A stretch of 64,000 nt of DNA from Paludibacteraceae bacterium. Its GTDB lineage: Bacteria; Bacteroidota; Bacteroidia; Bacteroidales; Paludibacteraceae. This document shows, in pieces, positions 46,253 to 54,027 of this stretch. The translations under genes and the position numbers were made by a program. The notes beneath the pieces were generated by a model. That model saw only the letters and a list, made by a program, of their open reading frames with translations, did not search any database and had not been told where the DNA came from. The first letter of the stretch is position 1. Each line of letters begins with the position of its first letter. The stretch spans positions 1-64,000 of the forward strand of contig JAFRNH010000058.1 of the NCBI GenBank assembly GCA_017430235.1. Reading direction: 5' to 3'.

Positions 46253-48003
46253 TTTACACCCAAAGATAATACGTGATCATATACGTCAGCAGATTCCGCA
46301 TAAAAAGTGTTCACATCAGAACTTAGCGTGGATGCTATCCTATCTGTAAGACGATAACTTAAATACAAATTAATTCCCCTATCTATAGGGACTACCACTT
46401 GAAAAGATGCTCTAAAACGAGTATCATCTGATGGCAAATATACAAAATTTATATCAGAATCCTCACATCCTTTCAAATCCCCATACAAAAATGCTCCTTC
46501 CACCCATACTCTTGGGAAGAGTTTCACACCTGCAGACACCTCTATTAGTGGGCATTTTTCAGTTCTTTTATCCAATCTATCCACCAACTTCAAATTAATT
46601 TTCTGTTTCTGTTTACGCCACAAATAGAATAAGCGTGCCTTGAAAAATAGATCCAAAGATCCTTTCGGATACCATATATAGCTACTTCCTATTTGGCCTA
46701 CATTATAGCGCCAATTAGCCAAGAAAGAGGTTCTAAAACTAAACTCATGCTCTTTGTAATACTTAGTGACCGAAGCACCAAAAAGAAATGACATGTGTTT
46801 GATGCGATCGTACTCCTTGATATAGAAGTTTTTCAATCTCTCCGCATACTCTTCTCCTCCACTATTATAATATTGCTCATAATCGGTTATCAAATAGTCG
46901 TAGTACGGATTGTAGTACGGGTTATATTCGGGATTAAACCAATAGGGATTGAACCATCCGTAATAAGTGTTATTCCACCCTTGTTGATTCCACCAATCTT
47001 GATTCCACCAGCCTTGACTATTTTCCCACCAATTCTGATTGTTATTGTTGTTTTGATTGTTGTTTTGATTGTTATTTTGGTTATTATCTCCACCAGTTAT
47101 TTGATTACCATTCAAATTCTGATTATTGTCGTTCGTCGGATTCTCCCTGAATTCATTTGTCTTCTCATTATTGTCACTTGGGAGTCCGCCAACATTCTGT
47201 CCTTGATTTTGATTTCCCCAGTAATCATACAATGAAGGATCTGTCCACCATGGATTGTACCCTTGGTTGTTCTCTGTATTGTCATAATCGCTCTCGCCAT
47301 CTTTCAAGACTCCTTTTTTTGTCGTCGACGAATTATTGTTATCATTTTTAAATGCAATGGAGTCGAAATCATACCTGACAGTTTTCTGATTGGAGTATAT
47401 AAACCGACCAAAGAGAGAGACCTTCCATCCTTTAGGCAAGATAGTCGATGCTTCAGCTGCATAATCCACCGAGATGTAACTCATTTTCTCCCTGAACAGA
47501 TTTTTATACATCACATCCAAATCGCTGTTATAAGACTGATTGACGAAACCAATGGAATGCGAAACATTTACCTTCTCCACATCATGATTGAGTGTTCCTC
47601 GCAGTGAAAATCCATCATTTTCATTGTAATACTCTGAATAGATACACATTTTGTTTCCTTCCGACTCATTCGACTGATGTAACCAGGAAGCCTCTGCATA
47701 TAATTCATATTTTTTATAGAGAGGAGGAATCACAGATTTACGATTCAAATACATAGCCGCCTGAGGCAAAAGAGTATTCACAGTCGTATCAAATGGATAA
47801 CGTTCATACGCCTTCGTCAGATAGTAATATGATCGTGCGTAGTTACCTCTATCAAACCATGTATGTCCGATTCTTTTGGCCTCTTCAAACTCAAGATCCA
47901 AACTATAGACATTCGATTGCCAATACAATGAGTCGACCATCTCATTTGCTTTTACAACGAATGAGATGATGATCAATAGATATGTGACAATCCTTCTTTT
48001 CAT
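46231..48003 (-). CDS. Putative outer-membrane barrel protein with Asn/Gln/Trp-rich insert
   Basis: A 590-residue exported protein. After a signal peptide (VTYLLIIISFVVKA) come two TPR-like helices pairs (YARSYYYLTKAYERYPFD), then amphipathic beta strands typical of an outer-membrane barrel, ending with aromatic-ended strands (LYLSYRLTDRIAST, VLSLGVKWSFLEK). Between about residues 230 and 375 is a low-complexity insert rich in Asn, Gln, Trp and Tyr (runs such as NNQNNNQNNN and QNWWENSQGWWNQDWW). The insert may be an extracellular loop or a flexible spacer. I know no named family. Gap to the next upstream gene is 6 bases. Confidence 0.75.
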   Translation of the reverse strand: MKRRIVTYLLIIISFVVKANEMVDSLYWQSNVYSLDLEFEEAKRIGHTWFDRGNYARSYYYLTKAYERYPFDTTVNTLLPQAAMYLNRKSVIPPLYKKYELYAEASWLHQSNESEGNKMCIYSEYYNENDGFSLRGTLNHDVEKVNVSHSIGFVNQSYNSDLDVMYKNLFREKMSYISVDYAAEASTILPKGWKVSLFGRFIYSNQKTVRYDFDSIAFKNDNNNSSTTKKGVLKDGESDYDNTENNQGYNPWWTDPSLYDYWGNQNQGQNVGGLPSDNNEKTNEFRENPTNDNNQNLNGNQITGGDNNQNNNQNNNQNNNNNQNWWENSQGWWNQDWWNQQGWNNTYYGWFNPYWFNPEYNPYYNPYYDYLITDYEQYYNSGGEEYAERLKNFYIKEYDRIKHMSFLFGASVTKYYKEHEFSFRTSFLANWRYNVGQIGSSYIWYPKGSLDLFFKARLFYLWRKQKQKINLKLVDRLDKRTEKCPLIEVSAGVKLFPRVWVEGAFLYGDLKGCEDSDINFVYLPSDDTRFRASFQVVVPIDRGINLYLSYRLTDRIASTLSSDVNTFYAESADVYDHVLSLGVKWSFLEK

Positions 48004-48009
48004 ACGGCT

Positions 48010-50157
48010 TTACTGAATTTGAATGAGCCAAGGCTCTTTATCTGGTTCTATCACCTTTATCGAGACAATCCGATTGGATTCATAACTTGTCTCAAATGAC
48101 ACAGTGGCTTTTGTCTTATTCAAAACGGTCTTTACCATCATGGTCTTAATCTGATGATTCTCTTTCGATGGTAAAACCTGATAAGAATAGTTCATAAATG
48201 TAAAGAATGGAGCACAAAGGTCTTGCAACCATCCCAACGGACTATGTTTCGTTAACGTCAGAGGCATGTTTTCCTTCAATTCACATTGTTCGGTCAGGAA
48301 CAACACTCTGTAATTTGACAGGAAGAAGTAATACAGATTTGAATGCACATCTCCTTCATATCGTTGGAAGCAAAAATCGCTCTCTCGATAAGAGAACCAA
48401 GCCTTAGCACCCGTCTGAACGGAACGGAAGAAATAGTATCCATATTCATAACAAACCTCCCACGTTTCATTCCCATATCGTTCTGATTTGGATGCTATTC
48501 GTGTACCAACAACAAAGCTATACCGAGCTGCCATCAACATGTCATAAGACATATTTACCACCACCTCATTTTCCTGTGGGATGCCCACAAGAGATGGTTT
48601 ATATTCGTCATCTCCTTCCCTGCTCAGATAGGAAGATAATTTATACTCAATTGTAGGTGCACCCACATAAGGAGCCAACTGGAATTGGAAATGCAAATGT
48701 GGATAAGGGGAAAGTCCTGAATTACCACACAAGCCCAGCATGTCTCCTTTTCGAACCACATCCCCCACCTTACAGCTGACTGAACCAATCTTCAGATGCG
48801 CCACCAACGAATATAATTGTTCTGAATGTTTCAGCAACACATAATTACCCCAGTTCTGCACTTTATTTTCCTTTCCTACAGGATTATCCTCCACATCGTT
48901 TTGCAGGGCAACCACCTCGCCCGAATAGGCTGCCACAACAGGCTTACCATAACAGAAATAGTCTGTAAGCATGAACCCATTGTCTTTATAGAGCTTTCCG
49001 TCAAATTCTATTTGGAAATCATGAGCATGACACCATGCATCCTTGTGTGTATATTGTCCGTTATATGCTTGTGTCACCTTCCACTCACCCATAAAAGGAA
49101 GCGATATAGGAAGGTAATTCAAATATTCGAATCGTTTTTTGTTCACCAAGTGATAATAGATATTATTCTCAGGGGTAGATTCCAAAAAATATGAGACATA
49201 AGGTGCCGAAACTCTTTCTCTGCGTTTCATCAGATAAAGGAAGAGAATACTCACAGAACAGAATGCCAAAGAGAAGGTTGGCAGCATGAAATAGGAAAGG
49301 AGTCTCGTCGACGAAAATATCACCATAAACTGTGCGGGTATCAACAACAGTACCCACATAAAGGTTTTCAGCGATGGTACAAGATAACATCCTCCCAATG
49401 CCAAAGCAGTAAAGATAAAGTTGAAACCGACATAGACAAAAGGCAGATGGAAGATATCAAATCCGAACCATTCGAAGCAAAAATAGGCAACAAGGAAACT
49501 TACGAATGAGGCGGAAAAGGCTATTCGAGAATAACAGAGTAAAACAATCGACAAAATCAATCCCGTCAGTAAATCAGACTGAAAGAAAACAAACCCGATA
49601 CTTGACAAATAAAGTAATATCGGATTAGGCAAGTGATTCCATATTGGTGCAGAGGAGATAGCCTCAACGGAGAAAGGTCCGATTGAAAGTGAATGTTGTG
49701 AAACCAACATAAAGATATCTACGCCTGCAAAACCATCTGTTTGCTGAAAGACCAGCTGTGCAATCCAAAGGCAAAGCAGGAACGGAAGAGCTAAATAGGG
49801 CAATCCATACTTCTGCAAACAACCATCCAACCATACCGTCAACAACAACACTAATATGGAGAGAGCGAATATCAATCCGATCAAAACAAAGCTAAAACTG
49901 AAAATCGCACCCAAGGCAATTCCCACCAACACCGCATTGAAGCCATAAAGTCCCGTTTCAATCTTATACCGATTCAAATTCAATGAGAGGGAAATGGCAT
50001 TCACCAACATACAGCAGATAAGTCCGCAAATGCCCTGCGTTGGATACAAAAATGTAAGAAGCAACAATGCTATTCCGAACCATCTACTTCGTGAGAAGAA
50101 GATGGCCGAATAACTGTTAATAATACTCCTTACAAATAGTTTCAAATTATCTTTCAT
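48010..50157 (-). CDS. Urea transporter-like domain fused to M23 peptidase
   Basis: A 715-residue fusion. Residues about 15-315 are a multi-helix membrane domain of the urea transporter family (ETGLYGFNAVLVGIALGA and APIWNHLPNPILLY match the two conserved repeats). Residues about 350-510 are a LytM/M23 endopeptidase with likely zinc ligands in CHAHDFQIEF, SLVAHLKIG and PHLHFQFQ. A beta-rich C-terminal part of 200 residues is unassigned. M23 enzymes cut peptidoglycan cross-links or glycine-rich peptides. The domain pairing suggests export or uptake of a small amide coupled to wall processing; that is inference. Fourth gene of the operon. Confidence 0.88.
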   Translation of the reverse strand: MKDNLKLFVRSIINSYSAIFFSRSRWFGIALLLLTFLYPTQGICGLICCMLVNAISLSLNLNRYKIETGLYGFNAVLVGIALGAIFSFSFVLIGLIFALSILVLLLTVWLDGCLQKYGLPYLALPFLLCLWIAQLVFQQTDGFAGVDIFMLVSQHSLSIGPFSVEAISSAPIWNHLPNPILLYLSSIGFVFFQSDLLTGLILSIVLLCYSRIAFSASFVSFLVAYFCFEWFGFDIFHLPFVYVGFNFIFTALALGGCYLVPSLKTFMWVLLLIPAQFMVIFSSTRLLSYFMLPTFSLAFCSVSILFLYLMKRRERVSAPYVSYFLESTPENNIYYHLVNKKRFEYLNYLPISLPFMGEWKVTQAYNGQYTHKDAWCHAHDFQIEFDGKLYKDNGFMLTDYFCYGKPVVAAYSGEVVALQNDVEDNPVGKENKVQNWGNYVLLKHSEQLYSLVAHLKIGSVSCKVGDVVRKGDMLGLCGNSGLSPYPHLHFQFQLAPYVGAPTIEYKLSSYLSREGDDEYKPSLVGIPQENEVVVNMSYDMLMAARYSFVVGTRIASKSERYGNETWEVCYEYGYYFFRSVQTGAKAWFSYRESDFCFQRYEGDVHSNLYYFFLSNYRVLFLTEQCELKENMPLTLTKHSPLGWLQDLCAPFFTFMNYSYQVLPSKENHQIKTMMVKTVLNKTKATVSFETSYESNRIVSIKVIEPDKEPWLIQIQ

Positions 50158-50164
50158 TAGTTTT

Positions 50165-51499
50165 TCAACTTTCTAAAGACGTCACATAATCATAATCCTC
50201 CCGACGACGAATCACCTTCATCTTACCATCAGCAATCATCACAACGGAAGGACGATATTCAATAAATTGCATCCACTGCGTTACATTATATGCTCCTACA
50301 TGATGAATCAAAAGGAGATCTCCTGGATTGAGTATTGGCAATGCCACTCGTTCGCGAATCACATCGATGTTCATGCATAATGGTCCCGTCAGACGTGTCT
50401 CCTCGACAAAGGATCCTGATGTCTGAACCACCGAAACCTTATGATTATACCAAAAAGAGGTAAAGAGCAAATTCACACCCGCATCCACCACAGTATTGGA
50501 AACGCCATTCGCCAGACGTTTATGGTTCAAGACGGATGTCAACAAATAACCTGCATCGTCAATCAAGGCCCTACCCGTCTCCAATATCAACATTGGTCTT
50601 TGTCCGCTTGGAAATTGTGTTTTCAACAAGACCGATGTGATAGCTTCCGCATAATCATCCATGGAAGGTGTCAGCTCCGCACCATTCACATACGAACCTT
50701 TCAGGGTGTTTTTCGATGCGAATCCTCCACCCAAATCAATATATTGCAGAGAGAAAGAGAACTCCGACTCCAATCGGCAAGCCAGGGCCACCATTTTCAT
50801 GGTTGCCTTTTTATAGATATCTGCAGATAATATAAAGGTTCCAATGTGACAATGGATTCCTGTCAAAGTAAGTCTTTTCTCATGCATCACCTGAGTGATT
50901 GTATGCCAAGCCGACCCATCCTCTAAATTGAAGCCAAATCTGTCCCACTGAGGATAGGTACCCACATTCATATTGATGCGAACAGCCACTCTTGCTTGCT
51001 GATTCAGTTCCTCCGTCACCGACAAAAGTCTGCACAATTCATGTGTGTTATCAATATGAATCAGAGAATCATTCATCACAGCCTGTCGCAAGTCTTCGAC
51101 TGTCTTCGATGGACCATTGAAGATGATTTTTTTAGGGTCGCAACCATTGTTCAATGCCTTCTGGTACTCAAGACCAGAAACCACCTCTGCCCAGCTACCT
51201 TCTTCATGAAAGACTTTACAGATGGAGGAGATATAATTCGTTTTGTAAGACCATGCAAAATTGACGGAAGGGTAACGTGTAGAAAAAGCCCGTTTGGCAT
51301 TTCGAATGTTCGTTCTAATCTGCTGTTCAGAGAAGACGAACAAAGGTGTACCCTCCTTTGCTGCCAACAATTCTAACGACATGCCATCAATCTCCGAAAT
51401 CTGCGACACGGAGGTCATCGATCCCGTCTTACTTGGCATTGAAGGCTCTATGGTCTTCAACAATGGTCTTTCATATTTTCTTTTCTCACTCATGTTCAT
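50165..51499 (-). CDS. PLP fold-III decarboxylase-like enzyme with peptide-like N-terminal tail
   Basis: A 444-residue relative of diaminopimelate and ornithine decarboxylases. The PLP lysine lies in FAWSYKTNYIS (near residue 85), with GSWAEVVSGLEY, GIHCHIGTF, DLGGGFASKNT and LETGRALIDDAG in family order. The cysteine of the second active-site motif is kept, but the family CESGD reads CMNID, so diaminopimelate is unlikely to be the substrate. Residues 1-30 (SEKRKYERPLLKTIEPSMPSKTG) precede the barrel and resemble the leader-like KYERP...MPSK tail of uncharacterised Bacteroidota homologues; it may be bound by the PqqD-like partner. It starts directly after the ATP-grasp stop. Confidence 0.85.
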   Translation of the reverse strand: MNMSEKRKYERPLLKTIEPSMPSKTGSMTSVSQISEIDGMSLELLAAKEGTPLFVFSEQQIRTNIRNAKRAFSTRYPSVNFAWSYKTNYISSICKVFHEEGSWAEVVSGLEYQKALNNGCDPKKIIFNGPSKTVEDLRQAVMNDSLIHIDNTHELCRLLSVTEELNQQARVAVRINMNVGTYPQWDRFGFNLEDGSAWHTITQVMHEKRLTLTGIHCHIGTFILSADIYKKATMKMVALACRLESEFSFSLQYIDLGGGFASKNTLKGSYVNGAELTPSMDDYAEAITSVLLKTQFPSGQRPMLILETGRALIDDAGYLLTSVLNHKRLANGVSNTVVDAGVNLLFTSFWYNHKVSVVQTSGSFVEETRLTGPLCMNIDVIRERVALPILNPGDLLLIHHVGAYNVTQWMQFIEYRPSVVMIADGKMKVIRRREDYDYVTSLES

Positions 51500-52558
51500 C
51501 TATTTAACATTCGTTTTTTCTCCTTTCACAGAAAAAGAACCAAACTCCGAATAATCTACTATCATATCCCATGAATAACGAATAAACAATTTTCCTATCT
51601 GATAGGAAGATAGTGGTGTAACAGCATGTTTCAATGCCATCTTCACGATTAGTTCCGGTATATTCTGTCCTGCGGCTGTCGACAAATAGACCCATGCAGG
51701 AATTCTTGGATTCACCTCCAACAAGTGATATACACCCTCGTTAGACTTCATCAGTTCCAATTCAAAGGCGCCTCTCCACTGAGAGGTCATCACAAATCGT
51801 TTCGCCACATCAGACAAAGCTTCATCTTCGACCGTGATACCCGCCCATGCTTTCCCTTTATCCGTGATAAACATCTTACGCATAGAGACGGATGACAACA
51901 AATTTCCATGTCCATCCCCCACACCAATCAAATTAAACTCCGTACCCGACACAAACTGTTGAATGATGATGGGGAACCCCCAATTCAACGAGATTTTATT
52001 AAAGGCGGATAACATCTGTTCTCCATTGTAGCATATCAAAGCATCATAATACCTACCCTTCACCACCAATGGATACTCAAAATGCTTCATGTCTGACTCC
52101 ACCTCATTCAGTGAGTGATAAACCTTACTTTGAGGCACTGTGATAGAAGACTTCTCACCGAACTGTGGCAAAGCACTTTTTTGCCGCATTTCAAACTGTT
52201 CGGCTGTTGGCAACACCATACGGATACCCAACTCTGACTGCAACCGAGATTGTAATTTCAAATAGGGTTGCAATTCCGAATCGAAATTTGGGATGATCAC
52301 ATCTATGGGGTCGATAGAATGAATGTAGGAAAGTCTGTTCATCAGAACATCTGCCCCCTCACTCGGATAAGGCATTTGGTAACAGACATCCACCAAATCC
52401 TTCATATAAGCACCTGGTTCCAATGCACCATAACAGAATCCCACAAGACGTGCGTTCTTGAAAACGGACTCTCTTAAGCTGCGCAAAACGGGTACACCAG
52501 GACCCGGATTATCAATCGCATTCAAGCCACTGACGGCTATGGTCAAATGATCACTCAT
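51500..52558 (-). CDS. ATP-grasp domain protein
   Basis: A 352-residue ligase of the carbamoyl-phosphate-synthase-like ATP-grasp group. An N-terminal nucleotide-fold segment (LTIAVSGLNAIDNPGPGVPVL) precedes the ATP-grasp domain: YPLVVKGRYYDA, PIIIQQFVSGTEFNLIGVGD, and the metal-binding end GAFELELMKSNEGVYHLLEVNPRIPAW. These enzymes join a carboxylate to an amine through an acyl phosphate. The substrate is not evident; the PqqD-like gene overlapping its start by 8 bases suggests a peptide. Confidence 0.85.
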   Translation of the reverse strand: MSDHLTIAVSGLNAIDNPGPGVPVLRSLRESVFKNARLVGFCYGALEPGAYMKDLVDVCYQMPYPSEGADVLMNRLSYIHSIDPIDVIIPNFDSELQPYLKLQSRLQSELGIRMVLPTAEQFEMRQKSALPQFGEKSSITVPQSKVYHSLNEVESDMKHFEYPLVVKGRYYDALICYNGEQMLSAFNKISLNWGFPIIIQQFVSGTEFNLIGVGDGHGNLLSSVSMRKMFITDKGKAWAGITVEDEALSDVAKRFVMTSQWRGAFELELMKSNEGVYHLLEVNPRIPAWVYLSTAAGQNIPELIVKMALKHAVTPLSSYQIGKLFIRYSWDMIVDYSEFGSFSVKGEKTNVK

Positions 52559-52793
52559 CCACTACACCTTTTATCCTTAACAAAAAAAGGAAATCATTCA
52601 AATCTGCCTTTAACGTAAATTCATCTACCTCATACGAGGCTTTAAGATGTTCAAACAACTCTTGTTCCGTACGCTCATCCTTCAACAATGACAGAAGATC
52701 CATAGCCGTATCGTTCACTGAAAAACTCTCACCGCTATGGGGATTGAACAAAAAACCGTCTGAATTGACAACACAATCTTTATTTATCTTCAT
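52551..52793 (-). CDS. PqqD-family peptide-binding protein
   Basis: An 80-residue protein with the PqqD/RRE layout: a short beta hairpin (MKINKDCVVNSDGFLFNPHSGESFSVNDTAMDLLSLL) followed by helices (ERTEQELFEHLKASYEVDEFTLKADLNDFLFLLRIKG). Such domains hold the leader of a precursor peptide for a modifying enzyme. I start at ATG 52793; ATG 52802 is also possible. It is the first gene of the six-gene operon. I found no separate precursor gene beside it. Confidence 0.82.
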   Translation of the reverse strand: MKINKDCVVNSDGFLFNPHSGESFSVNDTAMDLLSLLKDERTEQELFEHLKASYEVDEFTLKADLNDFLFLLRIKGVVDE

Positions 52794-52849
52794 ATCATAC
52801 AATGTTTCTTTTCAACACAACAAACTTTCGATTTGCAGAGTCATATCTG

Positions 52850-52878
52850 CAAATATATGAATAAAATAATTCACTCAA
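52850..52878 (-). promoter_or_regulatory. Promoter of the PqqD/ATP-grasp/UT-M23 operon
   Basis: On the minus strand TTG (52878-52876), 18 bases, TATATTTG (52857-52850). Implied leader about 45-50 bases before pqqD. It faces away from the dprA promoter. Confidence 0.65.
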
Positions 52879-52901
52879 TCGAATTACATACGGAAAAATT
52901 T

Positions 52902-52929
52902 GTAGAGACGCACGGCCGTGCGTCTCTAC
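52902..52929. repeat. Perfect 28-base palindrome (interspersed-repeat type)
   Basis: GTAGAGACGCACGG followed at once by its own reverse complement, with no loop. Similar GTAGAGACGC palindromes are, as I recall, scattered in intergenic regions of many Bacteroidota and cyanobacteria. It sits between two divergent promoters. Confidence 0.85.
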
Positions 52930-52952
52930 GGTGTCAAAAATTCATCAATCCA

Positions 52953-52982
52953 TTGAATGTTGACAGAATTATCGTATTTTTG
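52953..52982 (+). promoter_or_regulatory. Promoter for the DprA-like gene
   Basis: TTG (52953-52955), 19 bases, TATTTTTG (52975-52982): a full consensus match, 47 bases before the start codon. Confidence 0.75.
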
Positions 52983-53029
52983 CACATACAAAAACACCAA
53001 ATCTATTTTACATAACCATACTTCAAGCT

Positions 53030-53950
53030 ATGTCATTTTCTATCAAAGAGATCATCACGTTAAACCAGCTTTTCGGTGTAGGCAGTAAACTATTATATCA
53101 GGTGGAGAAGCAGCAGGGCGACACCCTTTTGCAACGACTCTCAGCCTGCCATGTTTTCATAAAAGAGAACGGACGTAACATTTCCATTGAGCAACGTCAT
53201 ATCTCACAAGCGGAGCAACAGGCAGAGTGGATTCTGCAACAGAGTCAGGCCCAAAACATCCGTCTTCTCTCCTATTACGACGACAATTTTCCAACCTCGC
53301 TGAAAATGATTACAAACATAAAGGGAGAACCCGACCATCCTTTCCTACTCTATTACAAAGGAGACCTTTCCGCGCTCCACTATCCATGCGTTGCCATCGT
53401 CGGTACACGTCACCCATCAGTGCAAGGGAAGAGAGCCAGCCACTATCTGGCAGAGCAATTTGCCAAAGAGGAGTTGTGTATAGTTTCTGGTCTTGCCCTT
53501 GGATGCGACTCCTACGGACACCAAGGGGCATTAAGCGTAGGCGGCCGCACCATTGCCTTTTTAGCGCACGGATTAGACACCATATTCCCTCCCGAGAACA
53601 GAAGGTTAGCCCAAAACATAATTAACAACAAAGGTCTGTTACTTTCAGAATACCCCATTGGCACCCCTTTCAGCAAATACAACTTCATCAGTCGGGATCG
53701 CCTACAAGCCGGAATGTCACTCGCCACCATTGTCATTCAGACGGGCACAGAGGGAGGCACTATGCATGTAGCCAACGCCACGTTGAATGCAGGTAAAAAG
53801 CTATTCGTTTGTCACTTCAACGACGAAGTCACACGAAATGCAATCATCACACAAGGGAACAAACTTCTTGCACAACAAGGAGCCATTTATCTAAAAGGGA
53901 GCGACGATCTGCATCTCATAGCAAACTCCATCAAAGGGAACTCTCGATAA
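53030..53950 (+). CDS. dprA: DprA/Smf-family DNA-processing protein, short form
   Basis: A 306-residue DprA-type protein. The Rossmann-like core has VAIVGTRHPSVQGKRASHYLAEQF, CIVSGLALGCDSYGHQGALSVGGRTIAFLAHGLDTIFPPENRRLA and ISRDRLQAGMSLATIVIQTGTEGGTMHVANATL, the family single-stranded-DNA and RecA-loading region. It lacks the C-terminal winged helix (DML1-like) of full-length DprA (about 370 residues). DprA protects incoming single-stranded DNA in transformation; short or paralogous DprA proteins also occur in defence loci. It precedes a UvrD-like helicase by 77 bases. Confidence 0.9.
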   Translation: MSFSIKEIITLNQLFGVGSKLLYQVEKQQGDTLLQRLSACHVFIKENGRNISIEQRHISQAEQQAEWILQQSQAQNIRLLSYYDDNFPTSLKMITNIKGEPDHPFLLYYKGDLSALHYPCVAIVGTRHPSVQGKRASHYLAEQFAKEELCIVSGLALGCDSYGHQGALSVGGRTIAFLAHGLDTIFPPENRRLAQNIINNKGLLLSEYPIGTPFSKYNFISRDRLQAGMSLATIVIQTGTEGGTMHVANATLNAGKKLFVCHFNDEVTRNAIITQGNKLLAQQGAIYLKGSDDLHLIANSIKGNSR

Positions 53951-54001
53951 AAAAGTTAATAACTTATCCCTTCAAACGACTTTTCAAAACGCCGATTTCA
54001 T

Positions 54002-54009
54002 TATTTTTG
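54002..54009 (+). promoter_or_regulatory. -7 box for the helicase gene
   Basis: TATTTTTG, 18 bases before the ATG. No matching TTG at the right distance, so cotranscription with the DprA-like gene is also possible. Confidence 0.45.
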
Positions 54010-54027
54010 CGACGAACAAAATAAGGC

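Noticed and set aside
47030..47100. Short tandem repeats resembling a satellite
   Set aside because: They encode the Asn/Gln run of the barrel candidate in frame and need no other explanation.
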